From contig JAGFMI010000024.1 in the NCBI GenBank assembly GCA_021030905.1, forward strand, positions 1 through 64,000: DNA of 64,000 bases. The letters are read 5' to 3'. The notes under the pieces were generated by a model. The model saw nothing but the letters and a program-made list of their open reading frames with translations, ran no database searches and was not told where the DNA came from. The translations under genes were made by a program, and so were the position numbers. Of the stretch, positions 1 through 8,830 are shown piece after piece. Each line of letters starts with the position of its first letter. Position 1 is the first letter of the stretch. The stretch comes from Pyrenula massariospora (Eukaryota > Ascomycota > Eurotiomycetes > Pyrenulales > Pyrenulaceae).

Positions 1-75
1 TAACCCTAACCCTAACCCTAACCCTAACCCTAACCCTAACCCTAACCCTAACCCTAACCCTAACCCTAACCCTAA
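1..75. repeat. Telomeric repeat array, C-rich strand (TAACCC)n
   Basis: Twelve perfect TAACCC units followed by TAA. Read outward this is the TTAGGG telomere of filamentous fungi, so base 1 is at or very near the physical chromosome end. There are no variant units. The array stops abruptly at AT-rich DNA. Confidence 0.98.
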
Positions 76-1330
76 TTATTTACGATTATAAATTTAATTT
101 AATAAAATTTTATATAATTATTAAATTTTAAAGATAAAAGCCGCTTTAAATTAAAATAATTAAAATATTTTTTTAAACTATAAAATACTCGACGACGGTC
201 TAACTTTAAACGATTTAATTAATATTTAATAAATTTTATATCGTACTAGCGTCGGCAAGTTAATTTTATTATTATTAATATATTTATTAATATATCGCGG
301 TTTATTAACGTCGAAATATTATAATTAAATTAATAGTATTATTTTTTATTAAATATTTTTATTTTACCGAATTTATTGAGATAACGATTTAAAATAGAAA
401 GATTAAAATAATTTTATAAATAAAAAAATTTAATTTAATAACGCGTATAAATAATTTATTAAAAATATATATTTATAATTTTTTAAAAAAACTGCGGCGT
501 CAACGTCGATTTTATAAAAAATTATATTTAAATTATATATTAAAATAATTATCTTGGCTTTTAAATTATTAATAATAAAATATATTTTATTCGCTAAAAA
601 AATAAAAAATTTATTTTATTAAAAAGCTCCGCGAGAAGATATTATTTTATAAAATTAAAAATAAATTATAAATAAATTAAAAATGGTTTATAGTTTATTA
701 TGTTTTTAAAAAAAATAGTTTATAATTTATAACGCTTTTAATTAAAATTTATTTATAATTTAATATAAAAGTGACGACCGCGACGTCGTTATTATTAATA
801 AAAATAATATAATATACTTAATATAGATAATAAAAATAATAATTAATATTTAATTAAAATTTTAATTTTTAAAAAAAATGTGCTGCATAGCGTTATATAG
901 TATTAATTACTATATAAATAAAAAATAATTTATAATTTATAATATTTTTAGTAAAAATTTATTTATAATTTAATATTTAAATAGCCGTTACGATATTATC
1001 GATATTATTAATAATAATATAATATATTTAATATAAAAAATAAAAGTAACAATAAATATTTTATTAAATTTTTTATATTTTATAAAAATACGTTACATTA
1101 TATTGTGCAGTATTAATTACTATAAAAATAAAAAATAATTTATAATTTATAATATTTTTAATAAAATAATTCGTAATTTATAATGCTTTTAATATTTTTT
1201 AAATATATTTTCGAGATTTTATTTTTTTAATTATTATAATTTAATTTATAATAGCCGAATAAAAAAGTTAAATATAATTTTAAAATAAAAAAAGTCGGCT
1301 TTACAGATTGTACTAATTTAATTTTTTAAT
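76..1330. other. Subtelomeric AT-rich block, gene-free, CpG-retaining
   Basis: Almost pure A/T with no sensible coding frame. The scattered C and G are concentrated in CpG. By hand count on the + strand of 181-600, 20 of 31 C residues are followed by G, 8 by T, 2 by A and 1 by C. This is what remains when C-to-T mutation has consumed non-CpG cytosines, as in a RIP-like process, although classical RIP is mainly defined by CpA loss. The original sequence is unrecognisable. The block ends sharply near 1330-1380, where normal base composition and the first gene begin. Confidence 0.85.
717..1190. repeat. Degenerate tandem repeat, unit about 210 bp, about 2.2 copies
   Basis: The sequence TTTATAATTTATAA starts near 719, 929 and 1139. 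Full units run about 717-924 and 925-1134, with a partial third unit from about 1135. The first two units share a common ending (TATTAATTACTAT followed by an A-rich run), and all three share the opening; the CpG-bearing middles have diverged. It lies inside the AT-rich block, so it predates at least part of the mutation. It could be a subtelomeric satellite or a duplicated fragment of an older element. Confidence 0.7.
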
Positions 1331-1380
1331 TTTTTAATTTTCAGTGTGTTCTTAATCCGCGAATAATTTATAGAATGTAT

Positions 1381-3333
1381 TTATTCGATATTTTCAATCA
1401 CCAACCCATACGATGTCCCCATCCGCCCCCTCCGCCTCAGACTGACCCGCACCCGCTCCGCCCACCTATCCAACTCTCTCGTTCTCTCCTTTCCAGCCCA
1501 GACAGCATTATTCACAGCCATCGCGTCGCACTCCTCACCGTCCTCGTTGCCGTTACCGCCGCTACCACCGCTACCATGCGGAATCCCATGCACCATGGCC
1601 GCCACCGCGTTGCTCCGCCAGTTTGGGATACCCATTCGCCGGCTCTGCCACGCTGTGAGCACGCAGAACACAATGTCGCAGATCGTCACGATGAGTGGCA
1701 GCACCAGCCATATCCAGCGGACGTGGACGAATGACTGCAAGGCATGGGCAGTGCCCGGCACGCCAGAAGGTGATTTGATGCGCATGTTGTTCGTCATGGC
1801 TGTTGCGAGCTTTTGCATCTGCTGCGGGATCTTGTCGGGACCATTGTCGAACAGATATTGCAAAACGTCCTTGCTGTAACCTACATCGCCAAATTGGGCA
1901 TTCCCTGTACCATTCCCCTGGAACAAATCGGCCACGTAGACTCCTAGGGCCTGCTTCACGGCCCAGCTTATGGAAAAAGTGAGGTTCGAGCTTGGAGAGA
2001 GACCAAAGTCAGGGGGAACTTGAAAGATGGTGTTAGGCTCCTCATCATTGCTGACGGGTTGAGGATGCATAATCTGTTGATGAGATTCTTCGGTGAAGAC
2101 TCCCTGGGAGACCTCGGCGGTAAATGTCTGTACACAGAAATTAAGCGTACAGTCGAATGCGAGCGTGTTTTCCAGCACATGGTTAGCCATAGCCGTGTAA
2201 TTTAAGTTACTTGTGACGCCTTTGTAGCCTGCTTTAATGGTGTATGCGTCGAGCGAGATGTTCGAAAGCAATATCGAAAGATTGCTGAATGAATATGATG
2301 AAAAAGAGATGTCCTCGTTGAGTTGGCCCAAGCTAGCCGATACATTGAGGATATTGTAGTCACAATTGGTGATCAAGGCGTATCCCGCACCATTAGCCAG
2401 CTGCAAGCTATTTGGAAGTGTGGCTTGATTGACACAATTTGGGTTATTGAAACTGGCATAGTACTGGCCGTTCCAAGCGGTCTTGTTGATCGGTGTACAG
2501 TTATCGTAAATCTTCGAGGTGACATTTACGCATTTCGAACAGATAGCCATTGACGCGTATGGAGGAAATGTACAATTACCGGTAGGACATTGGCGTTGTA
2601 TGGACGCCGCAGTATCTGAAATGTTCGAATACATGATGCCGTCGAGTATAGCTGCTTTCATGGACGGTTCTGGATCGTTAACAAACTCGATGGGGTATGC
2701 CCCAACTAGACTATAGTCCTGCGCAAACGGTATAGACGCAGATGTAGTGGCGTTCACTCTTCGGAAAGGATAGGTAACAGACTGTTGAACATAAGCATCA
2801 ATTGCTAGAACAAACAAGGTCACTCCAGCTCCAAGCGAAGCAAGGTGTAAGAAACGTAACCGGTAGAGAAGATTAGCAGCGCCAAGCGGACCCCGAGATG
2901 CTTCGTCAAACGTTTGAAACATCTGCAAAGGTCTCTTTTGGCGGTAATACCAAGCCCATTTCAATTGACCCATGGCAGCACCGACAGGTAGCGTCAGAGT
3001 TCCTTTCATGACTGTTGTCAATATTGAAATTATAGCGTTCAAGGAGATTTTGTGTGACCATTCCGAAACTGGCCGATCTCTGTAGATTTTGAGAATGGAA
3101 ACAATGCTTGCGAAAGAGGCGACTGCGATGATTAACGCGGTGAATTCGAGTGTCCAGGAATCATAAACAGCCCAGTTCCAGAGCTTCGTCACTTCGTGTA
3201 ATCTCCACCGCCGAGCATGCCTTTTCGTATCTTGCACTTTGATTCTAGGATGATTTCGTGCTGCTGCAACTTTTTCTGCTGGAAGTTTGCCTCCTAAGAG
3301 ACAAGCAGACACAGATTTGCGCTGTAGGTCCAT
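1381..3333 (-). CDS. DUF3176-type fungal multi-pass membrane protein
   Basis: Single-exon gene of 650 residues and the most telomere-proximal gene. The start is the ATG at 3333. The N-terminal third has the DUF3176 signature: a helix near residues 55-75, then a conserved stretch with ISLNAIISIL, a GQLKWAWYY block and FDEASRGPLGA near 90-150, and another helix near 160-180. A long extracellular region rich in N-x-S/T sites and paired cysteines follows. A last helix near 560-590 (WIWLVLPLIVTICDIVFC) precedes a basic tail. The family is widespread in Pezizomycotina and often expanded in subtelomeres; its function is unknown. The stop lies only about 50 bp from the AT-rich block, yet the frame is whole. 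Confidence 0.85.
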   Translation of the reverse strand: MDLQRKSVSACLLGGKLPAEKVAAARNHPRIKVQDTKRHARRWRLHEVTKLWNWAVYDSWTLEFTALIIAVASFASIVSILKIYRDRPVSEWSHKISLNAIISILTTVMKGTLTLPVGAAMGQLKWAWYYRQKRPLQMFQTFDEASRGPLGAANLLYRLRFLHLASLGAGVTLFVLAIDAYVQQSVTYPFRRVNATTSASIPFAQDYSLVGAYPIEFVNDPEPSMKAAILDGIMYSNISDTAASIQRQCPTGNCTFPPYASMAICSKCVNVTSKIYDNCTPINKTAWNGQYYASFNNPNCVNQATLPNSLQLANGAGYALITNCDYNILNVSASLGQLNEDISFSSYSFSNLSILLSNISLDAYTIKAGYKGVTSNLNYTAMANHVLENTLAFDCTLNFCVQTFTAEVSQGVFTEESHQQIMHPQPVSNDEEPNTIFQVPPDFGLSPSSNLTFSISWAVKQALGVYVADLFQGNGTGNAQFGDVGYSKDVLQYLFDNGPDKIPQQMQKLATAMTNNMRIKSPSGVPGTAHALQSFVHVRWIWLVLPLIVTICDIVFCVLTAWQSRRMGIPNWRSNAVAAMVHGIPHGSGGSGGNGNEDGEECDAMAVNNAVWAGKERTRELDRWAERVRVSLRRRGRMGTSYGLVIENIE

Positions 3334-4434
3334 ATTCAAATTAGGATTTCTTGAGAGGAACTGTGACTCTTGGAGGGAAAAAACCCAAACTTAACCCGGA
3401 AAGTTAATGTCTGCTACGGTTCTCATTGTCGCAAGACTCATATTGTTGACCACGGAAAAAGAGTAAAAATTATCTGTGGTGCTCCGTCCTTGACGTATCG
3501 GTACAGAGATGGCGTGAGCGTCTGATCTGAGACTTGCAATCCCGGAAACTCTTATTTAGGAAAAACCAGGAACTGTGCCCTCTCAAAGGCGTATTCTGAG
3601 AAAAAATTGTAACTCCGAATACCTTTGTGTAGGGTCATTAGAGAAAATCTACATAGATAAAATGCAGATTTTGAGGAGAGCTTACACTATAACAAAATAT
3701 CTATAAACCGAATTCATGACACGGTAGCAATAGAAACCTAAACGTACGCACCGAGATGATCAGCGGCCTTGGTCTTCCCTTGTGTCGGAACATGTCCGAA
3801 GCTCGACTGCGACTTAAAATTTTATCGGCCAAGATCCGTCCTTGTATCTCTACAAGTATGTAGTACGTGTGCTCGGCCCTACGCCAGTCTACCTGGCCCC
3901 GTGTGGCGCACAGCTGCGTACCTCTGCCTAGACGCATCTAGGCCAGGGGACTTCGGCATGGCGTCTTTATCTCTTGGGATTTATCTATGTCCAGCTCCGT
4001 CGCAATGGTGCCGTATACATAATCATATAATCTAAAAGATTCTCCTCTATAGTGGCGCGTGGTGGGTGCAGAATGGTACGAAGTTGTAGCTATGGTAAAG
4101 CTAATTTCAGAGGTTCTGAAGGAAAGCCTTCTGGCCGTGTGACTTGATGCCAAGATTTCATCCTAGCCCTGATACCTAGTCGGGAACGGCACAGCCAGGA
4201 ACTCTCATCTGGCTTGACATTCAACCACCCCAATCCCGTTTCACCGGCTCCCGACACAGCCACCCGCTATGAATCACAACTATACCGCGGTGGAGGCCAC
4301 CCACGGTAACCTTCTTACAGGCGCAGGCATTGCCTAATCCTCATTTATCAGATACAACCGATGCATCCAAGCACGTCCGCACGCACATTCTTCAATCGGC
4401 TTCTCTCCCACCACCTCCAAAGCCAGAAATAGCA
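3334..4434. other. Intergenic, no gene supported
   Basis: About 1.1 kb. It includes the presumed promoter of the minus-strand DUF3176 gene. Short open frames exist on both strands but none shows conserved-looking sequence or an intron pattern. Confidence 0.5.
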
Positions 4435-5060
4435 TTATGTACGTAGTACCCAGCCCAAATTAATCTCCTGCCATGCCTCATCCTTACCTCCCACCCTTTT
4501 ACTAAACGCCCCCTCAAAGCACTTCCCCAGCCATCCCCCATGCCTGGCCCTCTCCTGACAATCCATGGCCGGCGCATACTCCACCAGCATGACAAAGTAA
4601 ACATCCCACTAACTCTCATGTCTTGCCCAGGTCACGTAATACGTCCACTCCGGGCACCTCTCCTGGATGAACGATTTCGCCCCAGAGAGCGCAATGACGT
4701 CGACAAAGGCGCCAGGGTGACCGCCGCGGCCGCCGAGCCGGTCATGTTCTTCGAAGACGCAGAGCCAGAAGGTTGAGACAAGGACACTGCCGTACTAGTC
4801 GCCAGAGGGGCCGGCAAGGTTGCAGTACACCAGGGGTTGGAGTCGGAGCTGGAGCTGGAGTTGATGGTATTATAGTCGGGCTGCGAGTCATTGTTGTCGC
4901 TATTTTCTATTTCATCGGAACGTCCGAGGAGGTGAAGAGCTGTCTGCCAGGTCCAGAATTACAAGATGAGTCGAGCAGGAAATTCCTTTGGCGGTTTGGA
5001 GCAATAGCGGCCCTTTGCTTTGAGGACACGGAAGGGGTTCTCTGGTAACATTAAGTGGAA
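4435..5060 (-). pseudogene. Decayed minus-strand ORF of unknown family
   Basis: The minus strand reads as coding-like protein in pieces. A segment with RVLKAKGRYCSKPPKEFPAR near 5025-4966 is followed by a TAA. A Ser/Thr-rich stretch with one Trp-Cys pair runs about 4910-4740. In a shifted frame, GAFVDVIALSGAKSF leads to ERCPEWTYYVTWARH (about 4703-4605). After a TAG come MLVEYAPAMDCQERA and GGWLGKCFEGAF, ending at 4435. The last pieces share one frame. A GT-AG intron of about 58 nt could explain the frame change, but the donor is poor. I do not recognise the family. Residue choice looks like real protein, so this is read as a decayed gene, though chance cannot be excluded. Confidence 0.35.
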
Positions 5061-5105
5061 GTCATTGTGGTCTCTATGGCGGATCGGGATTGAAAGATCG
5101 GATAT

Positions 5106-5549
5106 CTAGCAGCCGAAAATGTCACACATGTATTTATCGGTGATAGTATCGGCGGAGCAGTAATTGTCACTGGAATTGGTACCTTCTCCGTTGCCGTGGA
5201 GAGATCGATCGCGAGAGTGGTGCCTTCTAATACTTGGTGTATTTAAGGTACAGGAACTTGGTTCGTCGGTGAAGACGGTCTCTCTATAGACGATATTCTG
5301 AGAAGTCAACAGGGGTAGTCTTTCGTCCTCCTCAGTACCTGCATATTCCCGAGTTTGTGAACTGCTATCATCAATTTTACGCTCCCGGACTGGTTCAATG
5401 ACTAGGCTGGGCTCCCTCTCGATTAATTTGTCGCGTACTTTCCCGCTGGCGGAAGTCTCGCCTACAAAATAGGCCGCAGCGCTACTCTCATGGTAGGGCG
5501 TGCTCTCGTAGTATTTTACGTACTCATAGCTTGTCAGAAATTCATCCAC
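5106..5549 (-). CDS. Small hypothetical ORF, 147 residues
   Basis: An uninterrupted ATG-to-stop frame encoding an acidic, Ser-rich, Tyr-containing protein. No signal peptide, membrane segment or known motif is visible. It lies just upstream of the decayed minus-strand ORF, so it may be part of the same dead gene's 5' region or be spurious. There is no splice-site or homology support. Confidence 0.2.
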   Translation of the reverse strand: MDEFLTSYEYVKYYESTPYHESSAAAYFVGETSASGKVRDKLIEREPSLVIEPVRERKIDDSSSQTREYAGTEEDERLPLLTSQNIVYRETVFTDEPSSCTLNTPSIRRHHSRDRSLHGNGEGTNSSDNYCSADTITDKYMCDIFGC

Positions 5550-5929
5550 GTTTCATCAACTAATCTCCGGACCTATTGTAGATATTCCTAACCAAAGAGA
5601 ACAAAGCTGAGATGGAACAGTTGTTTTGAAGACCAAACATCTTTGTCATGGACCGCGTCTCATTAGTTGCTAGGGAGAATACGGATAACTAAGCTGTGGT
5701 CGCTTGGAGTCGCCGATGCATTGTATGGAGGTGCGCCATCTGGGAAGCCTCCTTGCTGTGGATCAGCTGATGCAACCCTGCAATCGGTGATGGAGTCTCT
5801 GTCGCATCGCTTGGGATCCGAGTGGTGTGTTGCATTTTAGCATCGGATTTGTCGTGGAGGCTCAATAACTTCTGTTTGATCGGTTCAAGAACGTAGGGTG
5901 CAATGCTCTTCAAGTGACCGCTGGATTAC

Positions 5930-6397
5930 TTAGCTGAGCGGTATTCTTCTCCAATGTTGCAAAGATACATACAGCTGCTGCAAACGAAGCAGTACCCCAA
6001 CCGTCATAAGCTCAGAGAGAATAATTTTTCTGAACTCTTCGACATCATTTCGAGCGATCAGTGACCAAAGTAGCCTGATCCGGACAGTATTGAACGATCG
6101 GGCTGAGTTCCTGGGTCCAAGGCCTCCCTCTCTTAGCATCATCTTATCCAAGACTATCGCCAGTGGTCGCTACCAGTGCAGCGCCAAAGCCCGGATGTGA
6201 TTGGCATTTGTGACGTCTACGACTTTCATGGGCTAGAGTTGCATAACATTACGAAGTGTCTTCTGTAATGAAGCTAGCTCGATGAACATTTTCTGAAAAT
6301 GATTCGGCGCCTGTCGATATCTCTTGAATTCAATACAGACACGCTCCACGGGATTAAGAGCTACGACCAAATCGCCGACAGCATAGCCAAAGCTCAT
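5930..6397 (-). pseudogene. Fossil of a Helo-like N-terminal domain gene (fungal NLR/ankyrin type)
   Basis: From the ATG at 6397 one frame reads as the N-terminal Helo-like domain found on many fungal NLR-type and ankyrin proteins. It opens MSFGYAVGDLVVAL, continues with FQKMFIELASLQKTLR and NHIRALALH, then LDKMMLREGGLGPRNSAR, and ends with VEEFRKIILSEL near a leucine-rich stretch. This matches the MSFGFSVGDF-type start and the LGP...W...EV.K.R pattern of the family, from memory. The frame is broken, with about two interruptions in the domain, and sequence downstream to about 5690 degenerates further. No nucleotide-binding or repeat region remains. It looks moderately young, because the residue pattern is still clear. 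Confidence 0.6.
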
Positions 6398-6739
6398 TCT
6401 GGGCAGGATGATGATAAAGGAGAAGGGGAAGCAGCGGATTGTGAAAGTGGAAAATGGACATCCGCTTCGCTCCGCAACAGCGGAAGAATGAGGCTAAAGT
6501 CGCTTAGCAGCTGCGGCATGGCAAAGTGATTGACCAATAAACGACAAGTATCGAGGGTGGTTTGATTTCTAAGCTCTTTAGCTCCTCCGTTCAAATTGCT
6601 GTATAAGAGTTGCAGGTAAGATTACATTTAATTACTGTTAGAGGCTAGACCTGGACACTTCAACAGTCGATCTCAATGTACCGCTCGGTCATAGTACAGG
6701 AATCAGTTTCGATAAGGAGCATTTGATAGTCGCAAGACC

Positions 6740-7387
6740 ATGGTTGAAGCGAAGCAGTACTTCCTCCCATCTACCAAGCTGATCCCGAATTCACCTAACC
6801 CCTTGCTACACTACCCTCGCCTCCTTGCCGACGAAGAAGAGCGCAACGCAGTTAAAGTCCAAGACCGTTTCTCAACCAATGGGTGGCAAACCCAGTGGAT
6901 TTGGCGCTACGGTCCTACTCAGACATCTCATTACCACTCGAAAGCTCATGAATGCATGGCTGTACTCTCTGGTTCCGCAACCATTCGCTTTGGCGTGGCG
7001 GATACAAGCCCTGATCTCGAAGCCAGTACACATGGCTCCGCCAAAGAGGAAGGCGGCGTTGAGTTGGATGCAGAAGCTGGGGATGTCTTCATTGTACCCG
7101 CGGGTGTGTCCCACAAGACTTTCAACACCATTCCAACCGCTGAAATGAAACTGATGACGCCTGGGGATGGCCATTGTACTGATGCTGAGGATATCAACCG
7201 ATCCCTAAAAGACCTTGAATTATCAGGCTTCACCATGATCGGTGCATACCCACAGAATGCGATTTGGGACTTCGCTGTCGGTGGCGACCACAAGGGAGAG
7301 TTTGAAAAGGTATGGCGTGTTCCAAAACCGGAGAATGACCCTGTTCTAGGGCGGGCCAAGAGTGGTCTGTGTGGGCTATGGAAGTAG
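6740..7387 (+). CDS. Cupin-domain protein, YjlB-like
   Basis: Single-exon protein of 215 residues. Cupin motif 1 is visible as HYHSKAHECMAVLSG around residues 67-81. Motif 2 is GDVFIVPAGVSHKTFN, fitting G-x5-P-x-G-x2-H-x3-N exactly, so the metal-binding His residues are present. Layout and length resemble the YjlB/COG4297 group of small single-cupin proteins. The substrate is unknown; these are usually metal-dependent sugar or small-molecule enzymes, or binding proteins. There is no signal peptide, so it is probably cytosolic. Its neighbours are a decayed gene and an MFS exporter, which say nothing about the substrate. Confidence 0.85.
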   Translation: MVEAKQYFLPSTKLIPNSPNPLLHYPRLLADEEERNAVKVQDRFSTNGWQTQWIWRYGPTQTSHYHSKAHECMAVLSGSATIRFGVADTSPDLEASTHGSAKEEGGVELDAEAGDVFIVPAGVSHKTFNTIPTAEMKLMTPGDGHCTDAEDINRSLKDLELSGFTMIGAYPQNAIWDFAVGGDHKGEFEKVWRVPKPENDPVLGRAKSGLCGLWK

Positions 7388-8830
7388 TACTCGCGGTCAG
7401 CCACAATCATGTTCTCTAGATGGTGAGAGTTGCACCGAGCTGTCTGCTTCTCGATTTTACGTTCTTAAAGCTATCCTCTGGTATCAAACGACATCAATTA
7501 GCGTGTCTTGCAAGTGCTTATTCACTCGCAAGCCACATCACAATATTTGGTGCTGAAGGCAGGTAGTCTTTAAACACTGTCATCAAGCATCGCTATTGTG
7601 TACATAGAGGTCGTTGACAAACCTAAGTATGCGTAGCATCTATTAGTAAAGAATATCTCGAAAGACATAGGCAGGTCTTTACATTGGTTAACTGTGCTCT
7701 GCACCAGTATTATTGCTCATCATTGAGTCATCTTTACCACCGTCTTCAACTAAACGCCAATACCACCCAGTCACGGAGTGAAGCTGGGCTTACGCGAACT
7801 TGGCGCGCATCGGAGTTGGGATTAGTAGGCTCCTCGGCCACGCCAGAAGTCTCCTTTTCTTATTGGCATTAGCCGTCGATGTTCGACCTTCTATCAGCGA
7901 AGAAGGAGCAGCGAGAGCGGCTTGTGGGCCTCCGACGGTCTTTCGAAAGCGACACAAGCAACTAATAGCAGCCATGCCAGATTTCTAGTTCCTAAAGTAA
8001 AACTATTCGAGGAGAAGTTCCAGGGGCTAGCTGGCCTAACACACCGAGGTATTGGGTAGCGTTATTGGGGGAACCGCCCCGCGAAGGCACCAAGATTTGA
8101 GATCTTGGCACACGTTCGGCTTCCAATTCCCGTAATTAGCTCCCCGAAGAATTAGGAAGCCCCGGCCACCGTGCAAATCCTCACCAGTAAGTCCTACAAC
8201 GGCTGCATTTACTAGCAGAGTTCGACTTCGTCCCTTGATGTAGCCATCTGTCTCGATCCGGACATTCTGCCCGTTATCACGCTTTACAATGGGAGTCAAT
8301 GAGTGGAGCAAAACATTGTGTTGATAATTAATTTTCTTCCTTCGTGATCGAGTACTATGCTCTCGTACTTTCTCCCTCGGCTTACTCACGCCCTACAGAC
8401 CCAACCGAATCTTTTTAGCTCTGGAAAGAGACTTTAATTGTCGTCAGAACAGCATACGCCGTTTCCTCGACATTTCACACTTTGGTGAAGGCCGTATAAG
8501 CTCCCTGTATAGAGGGTGTCCACAACACCAAGCCGAACCCTAGATTCACAATGATGCATGAGGTGTGGATGGCCAATTTTATATAGGTAATTGCAGTAGT
8601 AGGTAGAATGTAGCCGAGTACAAATACATGACTATTAAGCAGCCCATCTGACCTGGGACTCACCCAGACTTAGACCTAGAACTCTCTATCGTGCGCGTGC
8701 GGGTTGGCGAAAGCATCTATGGACCCTTACCTCACCTTATAATTAGCAAAGGATATGTGCCTACGTTGCGCTTTGAGTCACGCCTTGTAGGGTTATCTGC
8801 CCGAATGACAACGCAGGTCGCTTCCAATGA
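7388..8830. other. Intergenic, no confident gene
   Basis: About 1.4 kb between the cupin and the 3' end of the MFS gene. A minus-strand open frame at 8036-8389 (117 residues, with GYIKGRSRTLLVNAAVVGLT and GFLILRGANYG) reads somewhat like protein. A GTGAGT donor lies at its 5' side and an AAAG acceptor about 100 nt later, so it may be an exon of a lost gene; I do not recognise it. Nothing else is supported. Confidence 0.4.

Noticed and set aside
76-1330. Remnant of a transposon or telomere-linked helicase
   Set aside because: Too AT-saturated to recognise any protein or terminal repeat; only the 210 bp tandem unit is evident.
4773-5048. + strand glycine/alanine-rich transmembrane segment resembling Mid2/WSC-type wall sensors
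   Set aside because: No signal peptide, Ser/Thr domain or continuous frame upstream; the minus strand reads better as coding.
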